From Zygnema cylindricum (lineage: Eukaryota > Streptophyta > Zygnematophyceae > Zygnematales > Zygnemataceae): a DNA stretch of 11,691 nt. Shown piece after piece: positions 1 to 11,691 of this stretch. The notes beneath the pieces are model-generated. The model did no database searches. It saw only the letters and a list, made by a program, of their open reading frames with translations, and was not told the origin of the DNA. The stretch is from assembly GCA_037447655.1 (NCBI GenBank), contig JBBHKE010000427.1:1-11691 (forward strand), read 5' to 3'. A program made the position numbers and the translations under genes. How positions within the stretch are numbered: the stretch's first letter is position 1; each line of letters opens with the position of its first letter.

Positions 1-263
1 TAAAACCACTTTTTAAAAAACACTTCTTTTTTTTTGACTCTGCAATAACAAAATTCATCACAACTTAGTCTAAATCGCAATCTTATGTCCAAAGCTGAAG
101 CGAAACTCCATTTTAACAGAGCTGAATAATTCAAATTTCCAGCCTCTATTCGCTCAATACGGACGAGGCAAATATTAACTAAGTTCTGCAATTAGAGGTG
201 ACATTGGGCACAGTACGAGAAGGCATTTTGTAGACTTGTTCTCTGTAGTCAATAATTATCCAC

Positions 264-484
264 TACACCGCCAATCGCTATTACCGTTGTGTACGCTAAT
301 CCCGTCCCGCTTTTTTTTGTTTTAATTCTCAAATAGAATTATCCACACTATTTTAAAAATGCCCTAATTCCTAATTAGAGTAATCGATTTCTTCCAAAAT
401 TTCCAAATTCCCAATTAGCGTACACCACGCTAAATAATAGTATACGCTAATCAAACCTACACGCTAATAGCGATTGGCGGTGTA
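264..484. mobile_element. MITE-like non-autonomous DNA transposon with 20-bp terminal inverted repeats
   Basis: The left end (264-283, TACACCGCCAATCGCTATTA) is a perfect reverse complement of the right end (465-484). A second inverted pair of 11 bp, TGTACGCTAAT at 290-300 and its complement at 414-424, is nested inside. The octamer ACGCTAAT recurs at 293-300, 444-451 and 461-468, and inverted at 414-421, as subterminal transposase-binding repeats often do. The interior is AT-rich with no ORF, so it could move only with a transposase supplied elsewhere. If the outermost TA on each side is the target-site duplication, the element proper is 266-482 and would fit a Tc1/mariner-like (Stowaway-type) insertion; no longer flanking duplication is visible. 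Family assignment is inference. It ends about 70 bp before the tRNA gene. Confidence 0.7.
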
Positions 485-542
485 ACGCTCGAAATGGGTA
501 AATAGGAAATAAAAATAATGTGTTGATATTATTTTTATACAC

Positions 543-556
543 GTTGACAGTCAACA
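543..556 (+). promoter_or_regulatory. CAA initiation motif and short palindrome upstream of tRNA-Thr
   Basis: A perfect 6-bp inverted repeat, GTTGAC-A-GTCAAC (543-555), ends two bases before the mature tRNA. It contains CAA at 552-554 (-5 to -3). A CAA just upstream is the usual Pol III start context of plant nuclear tRNA genes, and the AT-rich run TTATTTTTATA further upstream is also typical. Whether the palindrome matters is unknown. Confidence 0.5.
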
Positions 557-630
557 GCTCTCTTAGCTCAGTTGGTTAGAGCACCCGTTTAGTAAGCGGG
601 AGGTCTTGAGTTCAACTCTCAAAGAGAGCA
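557..630 (+). tRNA. tRNA-Thr (anticodon AGT)
   Basis: A complete 74-nt cloverleaf without intron. The acceptor stem GCTCTCT (557-563) pairs perfectly with AGAGAGC (623-629), and the discriminator is A630. The D stem is GCTC/GAGC (566-569/579-582). The anticodon stem CCCGT/GCGGG (584-588/596-600, one T-G wobble) closes loop TTAGTAA with anticodon AGT at 591-593, read as IGU, which decodes ACU/ACC. The T stem TTGAG/CTCAA (606-610/618-622) closes loop TTCAACT. The internal Pol III A box TAGCTCAGTTGG (564-575) fits consensus and the B box lies at about 609-619. No CCA is encoded, as expected for a nuclear gene. The body is nearly identical to the plant cytosolic tRNA-Thr(AGT) that I know. Confidence 0.97.
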
Positions 631-681
631 ATTTAATTCCCTATTTAATGTTATTTGATTGGGCCTGGCATAGGTCATTAA

Positions 682-686
682 TTTTT
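682..686 (+). terminator. First T5 run after tRNA-Thr, candidate Pol III terminator
   Basis: The first run of at least four T on the coding strand after the tRNA is TTTTT at 682-686, 52 nt past the mature 3' end. Plant tRNA genes usually have such a run much closer, so the primary transcript may carry an unusually long trailer. Only TTT occurs before it. Confidence 0.35.
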
Positions 687-1078
687 ATGACAGTGTTCCT
701 TGTCTTCAAAAAGAGCAGTAAAATAAGGGTGTCTTCCCATGTGTTAAAGTAAGGGTTTTTTCATGTCGTTTTCGTCCAAAACATAGCCTGCAACGAGAAA
801 ATCTTCCGACGTACAAGAAAATTGTGAAAACCAAAGTACAATTTGCGTCATCTTGAAACTTAAAATGCACTGTGACGTCTTGCTCTTTTGGACCCACTGC
901 CACATAAAGAAAAGTCATTTTCAAACTTTATCTGAAAACTACTCGCGAGTCGATTTTGTTTAAAGTAACGATTGAACCACGAGTAGGATTGTATTTTTGT
1001 ACGTGTTGTAGATTTTTATAATATCTTTACAAAACGCGGAGTACATAAGAGAGAAACAAAAATCGTTCTTATCCAACC

Positions 1079-1100
1079 TGTACGGACATTTTTCCGTACA
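1079..1100. repeat. Perfect 8-bp stem / 6-nt loop hairpin
   Basis: TGTACGGA (1079-1086) and TCCGTACA (1093-1100) are perfect complements around the loop CATTTT. The hairpin stands in AT-rich intergenic DNA, with no gene recognised on either side nearer than the tRNA. A variant of the arm, TACGGACA, recurs near 1591. No function can be assigned. Confidence 0.6.
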
Positions 1101-1441
1101 AAGGTCGTGGAGGGGTCTCGAGCAACGAATGTCATTTCATAAAAGCGAAGTCCGTGAAATCGCCTCCCCCCCTCTCCCTCTCAAGCTATCTGTTTTTTCT
1201 CTTTTTTTGGAACGAAACACGACAATATTGGTATGCAATGAAAGAGCTTTGGAAAATGATTTGTTTGACTACCTTTGCGCATATATTTATGTTAAGTTGA
1301 GTGAGAAGAGTTGAAAACATGAAATTGGGAAGCCATGGCCGATTTTTTTTTGAATCAATGATGTCGATGTTGTCACAAGTGAGTAAGACATCAGAATGTC
1401 ACAAAACCTTAGGCAGCTACGATGTAAACAAAAAAAAAGAC

Positions 1442-1539
1442 GTCTACAACCGTCACTATTTTGTAAACGTCAAAAATTGTCACGAGATTTGTAGTCGTCT
1501 ACAACCGCCACAAACTGTACCCATGTCTACAACCGTCAC
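1442..1539 (+). repeat. Three copies of the 15-mer GTCTACAACCGTCAC
   Basis: GTCTACAACCGTCAC occurs exactly at 1442-1456 and 1525-1539, and with one change (CCGCCAC) at 1497-1511. Weaker relatives lie between them, for example GTAAACGTC and ATTGTCAC around 1463-1482. The spacing is irregular (55 and 28 bp), so this is not a simple tandem array. Copy 1 overlaps the palindrome GACGTC (1439-1444), a bZIP-type core. Copy 2 overlaps the hairpin TTGTAG-TCGT-CTACAA (1489-1504). It could be a decayed repeat or clustered protein-binding sites. Confidence 0.6.
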
Positions 1540-1808
1540 AGTTTAAAGTAGCGATTTCGTTTTTTAACATATAAACACTCTAAAAACTAGTACGGACAAT
1601 CTTCACTAAAAAACAAAATAGCAAAAGTAAGTTACGGTTACAAGGGAACACATCCTAATGGTTTGAGTTGGCAATTGGCAACATTTGTCCAATAAATTGT
1701 CCGGTTGTTGATCATAAAATTATACGTTTTTTATCCTAGCGTTGACCAAATGAGGTATATGATAACACTATCTTTTTTTGTGATTACACTCCATCTTTTG
1801 ATAAAGAG

Positions 1809-1862
1809 CAATGGCATAATGGTTTACAATTCAATGGCATAATGGTTTACAATTCAATGGCA
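1809..1862 (+). repeat. 23-bp tandem repeat, about 2.3 copies
   Basis: The unit CAATGGCATAATGGTTTACAATT occurs exactly at 1809-1831 and 1832-1854, followed by the partial third copy CAATGGCA at 1855-1862. The perfect identity suggests recent slippage. The AATGGTTT...GGCAA vocabulary is shared with sequence near 1657-1680 and with the 102-bp repeat downstream, so these may be parts of one decaying repeat field. Confidence 0.85.
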
Positions 1863-2018
1863 ACTGACAACGATTTTTATTCATAAAGATGACCTTTATG
1901 AGTTGGTAAAGACAACCATGCTGCTAATTTTGCTTGCTAATATTTGAATGGAATGAGTTGTATCTCGCACGTGTGTAGCACCTACTTTCTGATCTCTCCT
2001 TATAGACCATTAGTGTAG

Positions 2019-2221
2019 TGGGTCTCCGTGTTTGAGTGGCAAATGGCAGCTATTCCTTTTTCTTTTGTTCTATTACAATGGAGCAATATTCTTAAAAGGC
2101 TGGTATAATAGACTAAAAGATGGGTCTCCGTTTTTGAGTGGCAAATGGCAGCTATTCTTTTTCTTTTGTTATATTACAATGGAGCAATATTCTTAAAAGG
2201 CTGGTATAATGGACTAAAAGA
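2019..2221 (+). repeat. 102-bp tandem duplication (two copies, about 96% identical)
   Basis: Copy 1 spans 2019-2120 and copy 2 spans 2121-2221, both starting TGGGTCTCCGT and ending GACTAAAAGA. I count a handful of differences: one G/T near the start, one missing C in the pyrimidine run, a two-base change in the TTGTTCTATT/TTGTTATATT segment and AATAG versus AATGG near the end. Each copy carries the CT-rich tract CTTTTTCTTTT. No ORF spans the repeat. Only two copies exist, so it is a local duplication and not a satellite. Confidence 0.9.
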
Positions 2222-3401
2222 TGTACGAACCATACGTAAAAATAGAGTGCATAATGTGTACATAGTTTTATAAATATGTTAACAACAAACCTACTAATCT
2301 TTATTTCCTTCTTATGCCACTCTATCATTTTTTCCTATGCCAAAACAAATAACGGAGAACATTGTGCATCACATAAAATGGAAGACTAAAGGAAATATAC
2401 ACGTCTTTTGCCATTTGTGCTTGGTCTCAAAGTCAAATGCTTGCATGAATTATGATGCAAGGACATATTAAATTATTACAACACACTTACATAAAATATT
2501 TAAATATGTTATGTGTCTCAAACCCGAATTGATATCAATTTAAGTGCTCTTTTTTTGTCAATTATAATGCGACATGAGGATTGTTTTTTTTATTGTCTCC
2601 TTTTAATCCTTCTTATTGAGTAGGCTACCATTTTTTTTTAGACTAAACATAAGAAAAACAACGACGAATCATGGAATATGCTCTTCTACATAATGGCCCC
2701 TACAATGGTTAGGTCTTAATTAATAACTTGACGATGTTAATGGTCCATAACTAGATAGTCCATACCTTATAAATTGGGATACATATCCTTCCGATTCGCA
2801 CCCCGTACTGTCTGTAAAATGCAAACCTCCTATTTAAACGCTTGTAAACTCTCACAAATCCCGAAATCCTATTGGCTACAGCAGTACATTGACTCGTACT
2901 AGAATAGACACCATTCACTGTAGGAGATTGGTATATGGTGTGTCAATGGCTCTATGCCGCAGTTCAGCACTTGACCGTTGAGCTCTCAGGCAATGAAAAT
3001 GGTAGAATCAGTAGCCAATCCAAACAGCTCTAAAACTGGCCGAGTACTCAATCTCTACCACGTCACGCAACTTCTTGCTTCTGCGCGCTGTCGTCGATCC
3101 ACTTGTGACACCAGTGATTACAGGTACGTCACCAAATCCAGTATATACCCGAAAGCGTTCACATATACGCTTCGATGTTAGATGTTTCATTGTTTTTCGT
3201 TATGAGAGTTAATTGTTTTTTTTCGCCGCTAGAACCACACTGTTCTCCATGCAAATTTTTCCGATTATCAGACACCCAATCGGAAGGCAAGAATCTGACT
3301 TAGCGCTCACAACCATTGGTTAAATAATCCAACAAGTGTAATACCGCATTATTGGCGTAAACATAGTATTGAAATGAGCTACACTAATAAAGTTTTATTT
3401 T

Positions 3402-3420
3402 GTGGCCTAGTACAGGCCAC
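3402..3420. repeat. Perfect 7-bp inverted repeat GTGGCCT-AGTAC-AGGCCAC
   Basis: The arms at 3402-3408 and 3414-3420 are perfect complements around AGTAC. The repeat lies about 490 bp upstream of the beta-subunit start codon. GTGGCC half-sites resemble part of some plant TCP-factor sites but do not match a full consensus, so a regulatory role is only a guess. Confidence 0.45.
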
Positions 3421-3552
3421 TTAATTAAACAGTCATTTTGGGTGGGGTGGACACTCCATCGAACCAGAGGGATTAACTCTAATAGAGATGGCAGTGTACG
3501 GTAATGTACTGTATTTTCTGAATATTATTTTATTGCTCCGCAACCATCTTTG

Positions 3553-3572
3553 GTACTGTACTACAACAGTAC
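3553..3572. repeat. Short inverted repeat GTACTGT-ACTACA-ACAGTAC
   Basis: Seven-base arms at 3553-3559 and 3566-3572 surround a 6-nt loop. A further TGTACTGTA stands at about 3505-3513, so this GTACTGT word is repeated within 70 bp. It lies in the distal promoter region of the beta-subunit gene; function is unknown. Confidence 0.4.
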
Positions 3573-3599
3573 ACCGTGTATTGTTATTAGCGTCGTCGA

Positions 3600-3906
3600 G
3601 TTACTGTCATGAGGTTTATATTGGTGTTACCAACTCTAACTCAGTATGAGATGACGTGGCTGTTTTAGAACCGTTTAGAGAGCTAGAGTTGAGAACAAAA
3701 TAATTCAGTATCATTGACACTATTCTAGATTCAAGGGGATAGAATTTAGGGGCACCGATATAGTCTCATTGATGCTAAAAAGTAAAAACGTTTCACGTAC
3801 TGTGTGCGCGAGTTTAAAGGCGTCCATACTTGAGTACCTGTGTCTTTCTGGCTCCCTTTTCTGCGCCGCGCGTAGCCTCCTGCAGCGTCATTTGCCATTT
3901 GCCCTA
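3600..3906 (+). promoter_or_regulatory. Presumed promoter and 5' UTR of the mitochondrial ATP synthase beta gene
   Basis: This is the stretch just upstream of the chosen start codon. It contains TGACGTGGC (3652-3660), a G-box/ABRE-like bZIP core, and TTTAAA at 3813-3818, a weak TATA-like element about 90 bp before the start. A pyrimidine-rich leader follows (3840-3905), typical of highly expressed housekeeping genes. I see no TGGGCC/T site II element, which many angiosperm respiratory genes carry. An in-frame upstream ATG at 3772 could extend the protein by 45 residues; it has T at -3 and C at +4, a poor context. The transcription start is not fixed by the sequence. Confidence 0.45.
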
Positions 3907-8857
<4,951 letters not shown>

Positions 8858-9385
8858 AAGAAGAATATTGTGAAGTAGCCCCCCCACCGATCTAAAGGCT
8901 CCATGTTGATCAGACGAGGCAGTCATTCTGACACTACCGAGGAAGGCACGGTATAGACCCTGCAGGTTTAAAAAAAGGAAAAAAAAAAGAAAGAGAAAGT
9001 GGTGAAGTTGATGATATGGTTTCGATTTTTTGCTCTCTGACAGGTGTAGCAGCTTTCTTGGGAGTTGCATTATTATGTACCCTGTTTAGGACTATCCGTG
9101 GAGCATTTCTTGGGTGGAAGAAGACCCCACATTCCCTTGGACTCTTGCATCTCTGTAGGCTTGAATTCAGCAACTACCAGTTTGCGAAGGGAGACAAAGT
9201 CCCCTTGCTTGTGACTTGTATGTGTGCTGTGGATGCTCGAGTTGTACTGTCCCGTAATAAGCGCAACAGTTGTTATGGTGTGATCGTTTTATGCGCGGAA
9301 TGTACCAGCCTTGGCGTAGTGTTTTGTTTGGGTTTTTGTCGTCATTGTCATCTGCATTTCTGTCGAATTTCATTATTGTAACCAT
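8858..9385 (+). other. Probable 3' UTR of the ATP synthase beta gene
   Basis: Begins right after the TAG stop. It holds a C7 run (8880-8886) and a purine tract of A and G (about 8969-8998). No perfect AATAAA is present; GTAATAAG near 9254 and TTATTGTAAC near 9372 are weak poly(A)-signal candidates, so the true end is unknown. An open frame of 121 codons (9016-9381) with a hydrophobic start lies inside this stretch, but it shows no family motif and is read as UTR. Confidence 0.4.
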
Positions 9386-9426
9386 TTGATTATGGAGGGA
9401 AAACTTGTTTTAAGGTTGTGGAATTG

Positions 9427-9500
9427 TTGATTTTTTGGACCGGGCTTTACTCCTATTGACTAAGTAAATAGTGGACTTGATTTTTGTGGACGGGGCTGCA
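9427..9500 (+). repeat. Imperfect direct repeat, about 50-bp spacing
   Basis: TTGATTTTTTGGACCGGGCT at 9427-9446 resembles TTGATTTTTGTGGACGGGGCT starting at 9477. The units differ by a few substitutions and a one-base indel. They lie downstream of the beta-subunit gene; no role is apparent. Confidence 0.4.
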
Positions 9501-10390
9501 CTTTGTTGTGAGTGTTCTGGATATACATATTGAATGCAGATCGGTTCAAGTGCCTCTTTGCTACCTGTTGCAAAACTAATTTCCGTCCATATTCAGAGGA
9601 CCGAACAATTGGTTTGTGAGAGCCCTGATTTGTCCTTTCTTGAATCATGCTAATTCCATCTGTCATGGTTCGATGCCCAGAATCTGCTCTTTTGGAGTTA
9701 ATTCACTTAATCATACCATTCCTAGAGGGCTGGACACTTATCTATGAGAGGTATTCATGGTCCATTTATGTATCTGTTTATGATGGAATATATGGAAGAT
9801 TGTTGTTTTTTGAAAAGCTATCTCAGGGCAATTGGCATGGATGATGATGCTGATGGTTAAGGGTTAGGAATGGATATTAATTGTTCGTCTATATGCTGGA
9901 CATACCATCAAAGCTAGAAATCAGTGTAAGCATAATAATCAAGCGATAGTCTATGTTAAGTATTGTAGTAAAATGTGCGTTGCACTTAGCAAAAGTGAGA
10001 ATGATTTGCTGACGGCTGATATGCCCCTTGGCTGCTAAATAGTGTTAATAATAAATTGGTTTTACCTGGTCCTTCCATTAACTGGTAAGATGCGTTAAAA
10101 TGGTTTTTAACCATCTAAAATTCTAATCTAAGTGTGAAAAGACCATTCAAAGAGTAAAAGAATGTTGTGGAACCCAAGAAATCAGCTAGCCTATCTAGCA
10201 TGTAAGTGAGGTCATACCAGACTGTATGATATTTACAGTGGTGGGTCAGTGTTCAACAAGGAGGATGGGGGGCCCTGCTGAGATAAACATGTCAGTGATC
10301 AGAAGCATAAAAGAATCTCCACTCCCTCTCTTCATCTTCCATCTCCACCTATGTAGTCACTTACAAATATTAAAGCCATAAACAAATGCC
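9501..10390. other. Intergenic stretch with nothing recognised
   Basis: Only short open frames without motifs are present, the longest about 65 codons. A small hairpin, ATGGTT-TTT-AACCAT, lies near 10100-10114. The composition is AT-rich and similar to the upstream intergenic DNA. Confidence 0.4.
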
Positions 10391-10392
10391 TC

Positions 10393-10818
10393 TCAAACAA
10401 ATGTCTCTTCAGGCGGTCCAATACCCAAGCCACCGTAGATCTTGATCGTCAGCGTACGAAAATCATACATCACATCACGACAAACATACATGCCTCCTTA
10501 TCTCTGTGTGGATAACTCTCCAACTCTCCAGCATATTGAGCCATCACATCCACTACTGTCCTAAAGGCTGGATTCACCAATACAGTGTTTCCAAACTAGA
10601 ATGGACACCATCAAGCGGTTCAGGCACATAATATTAACAATAATAACAATATAATATGTAATATGTGACATCTTGTCTTGTAATGAACGATGTCCATCAA
10701 AAGCCAAAACCATGTTAATCTGGCACGGAAATATAATACATAACATCATAACGTGTTGAAAAATACGACGAATATGGCTAACTAGAGCAATACCCAACCC
10801 GGAGCTGAAGACCAACAT
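10393..10818 (-). pseudogene. Possible decayed coding sequence, minus strand, identity unknown
   Basis: Reading the minus strand, three neighbouring open segments in different frames have a protein-like composition. The first (10818-10561, 85 codons) contains HIRRIFQHVMMLC and NMVLAFDGHRSLQDKM. The second (10595-10473, 41 codons) contains NPAFRTVVDVMAQYAGELES and directly follows an acceptor-like TCCATTCTAG. The third (10491-10396, 32 codons) contains CRDVMYDFRTL and YGGLGIGPPEETF. Overlap of segments in different frames, with stops between them, suggests frameshift decay, or exons of a gene whose introns I cannot place. I recognise no family. A chance origin of these frames cannot be excluded. 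Confidence 0.3.
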
Positions 10819-11163
10819 GCGATACTTCGTGACAAATAATATACCACCATAATTGTGATTGTGTCTCGAACAGTGTTGTGTCCTTTTTAAACCTCTTTAA
10901 AAAATTATTGAAGTAGTCGAGCCTAAATTGGAAAGAAATGGTGAACTGATGATACGACAAACGTGGGTGGAAAGAATAGATGAAAGGAAGAAAGTGCCGT
11001 GAAAAAGTCCGATGGAGTGGCAGTAACAACCCTTATAGGAGAGTTATTCCTTGACTCGAGGAAAGGAGTCAATACAAGGGAGGAGGAAACACCATCTCTG
11101 ATTATGGCAATAAGAACAAAAGAGCATTTTCCTACCAAGTGATAGCTGGAAAGACTGGTTTCC

Positions 11164-11194
11164 TGGGCCCTAAAACCCCTGGCTCAAAACCCTA
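11164..11194 (+). promoter_or_regulatory. Clustered site II (TGGGCC) and telo-box (AAACCCTA) motifs
   Basis: TGGGCCC stands at 11164-11170, and AAACCCTA at 11187-11194 follows 16 bp later, preceded by the similar AAAACCCC at about 11172-11179. In plants, site II elements and telo boxes occur together in promoters of ribosomal-protein and other growth-related genes. An ATG follows at 11211, but its frame ends after 39 codons, so no gene is confirmed. The motifs are short and could be chance. Confidence 0.35.
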
Positions 11195-11199
11195 GAAAA

Positions 11200-11691
11200 C
11201 CACACGAGAAATGATGGGGGCAAAGACAAGAGTAAGAAGAGAAAAATCACCAGTTAAGTATATTAGAGAAAAATATCAAGGATATGTGAAACTCCTTAGA
11301 TATATGGGTAATATAGGGATACTGGATTGAACCATCCATTCACCTTTTATGGGAAGAAAAGCCTAAATTCTAGTCGTAGGACCTGATTCTATTTCAAAAG
11401 CCCCTCAGACTATTTGAAAAAGACAAAAATGTCAAATCGGGGAAGGTGACGAAAAAGTCGTTTATCGAAGGCTACGAGGGATGAGAAAAAAAAAGGTGCG
11501 GGAGACGAGGTACGATAAGATAAGGTGGCTGAAAAAAACAGCTTGTCAAAATAACAAAAGAGATTTGGGTGCTTGGTTAAAAAAGACCTTAGTGGACTTT
11601 TTCATACTCAGGGTACCCATATATGGAGGAAGAATTTTAGGGACCGGGAGGTTAACTAAATGAAGGGAGGGAGACAAGAAGGTAACCACTT
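11200..11691. other. Right end of window, no gene recognised
   Basis: Purine-rich sequence on the + strand (many AAAAAG and GGGAGG words). Open frames of 39 codons (11211-11330) and 60 codons (11481-11663, Lys/Arg-rich) exist, but neither has a recognisable domain. Either could be a first exon or leader of a gene continuing beyond the window; nothing in the sequence decides this. Confidence 0.3.

Larger units (their letters stand above)
631..3600. other. AT-rich intergenic region without a supported gene
   Basis: Apart from the repeats listed separately, I see no protein or RNA gene. Open frames are short (about 60-80 codons), lack family motifs and are interrupted by homopolymers. A pyrimidine tract (CCTCCCCCCCTCTCCCTCTC) lies near 1163-1182. 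Around 3050-3115 the sequence becomes locally GC-richer and holds a 60-codon minus-strand frame (3008-3190), possibly a remnant of coding or transposon sequence. The stretch 2222-3000 is mostly AT-rich filler. Confidence 0.5.

Noticed and set aside
261-265. CACTA at the left end of the inverted-repeat element, suggesting a CACTA (En/Spm) transposon
   Set aside because: The right end lacks the matching TAGTG; the inverted repeat begins at TACACCG, so the resemblance is accidental.
706-924. 72-codon minus-strand frame near the tRNA gene
   Set aside because: No conserved motif and no neighbouring exon-like sequence or splice context that would support a gene.
1429-1539. CRISPR-like array suggested by repeated GTCTACAACCGTCAC
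   Set aside because: Only three short copies with unequal spacers in eukaryotic DNA; it does not meet the regular repeat-spacer pattern.
3008-3190. 60-codon minus-strand frame in a locally GC-richer patch
   Set aside because: Composition is somewhat protein-like, but it is short, lacks a recognisable domain and overlaps a similar-length frame on the other strand.
9016-9381. 121-codon plus-strand open frame with a hydrophobic start, just after the beta-subunit gene
   Set aside because: It starts 159 bases after the beta-subunit stop, in the same orientation, in what should be its 3' UTR. It has no motif I recognise, and its many Cys and Leu codons fit chance translation of T/G-rich DNA.
11211-11330. 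39-codon frame following the site II/telo-box motifs
   Set aside because: Too short and without similarity to any family I know; kept only as a note beside the promoter motifs.
11481-11663. 60-codon Lys/Arg-rich plus-strand frame near the right edge
   Set aside because: Its composition simply reflects an A/G-rich tract; no motif or splice context supports it.

Overview
This is eukaryotic nuclear DNA, most likely from a land plant. Three things support that: a cytosolic-type tRNA-Thr gene, a nuclear gene for mitochondrial F1-ATPase beta split by nine GT-AG introns with T-rich 3' ends, and AT-rich, repeat-laden flanks. The presequence of the beta subunit and the moderate introns (171-682 nt) would suit a bryophyte or other non-seed plant, but that placement is an inference I cannot test here.

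Layout. Bases 1-660 hold a 221-bp element with perfect 20-bp terminal inverted repeats (264-484), which looks like a MITE, followed by a complete tRNA-Thr(AGT) gene (557-630). Bases 660-3600 are AT-rich intergenic DNA with small repeats: a 22-nt hairpin at 1079-1100, a 15-mer repeated three times (1442-1539), a 23-bp tandem repeat (1809-1862) and a 102-bp tandem duplication (2019-2221). I can support no protein gene there. Bases 3600-3906 are the presumed promoter and 5' UTR of the main gene.

The main gene occupies 3907-8857 on the + strand. Ten exons join in frame to 562 codons plus a TAG stop and encode a complete mitochondrial ATP synthase catalytic beta subunit. All hallmark elements are present: Walker A, the GER catalytic motif, Walker B, the [10 protein letters not shown] signature and a DELSEED-type loop. 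Several introns contain cryptic 3' splice sites that look as good as or better than the real ones and lead straight to stop codons. One of these sites arose by a local duplication at the intron 1/exon 2 boundary. A G15 run and a telomere-motif hairpin sit in introns 8 and 9.

Downstream, about 8858-9385 is probably 3' UTR. Bases 9400-10390 hold nothing I can support. Minus-strand open segments around 10393-10818 look like decayed coding sequence of unknown identity. At 11164-11194, plant promoter-type motifs (TGGGCC and AAACCCTA) lie close together, but no gene can be confirmed beside them before the window ends.

I found no convincing previously undescribed system. The most testable observations are the cryptic splice sites in the beta-subunit gene, the intronic structures, the MITE-like element and the minus-strand coding remnant.
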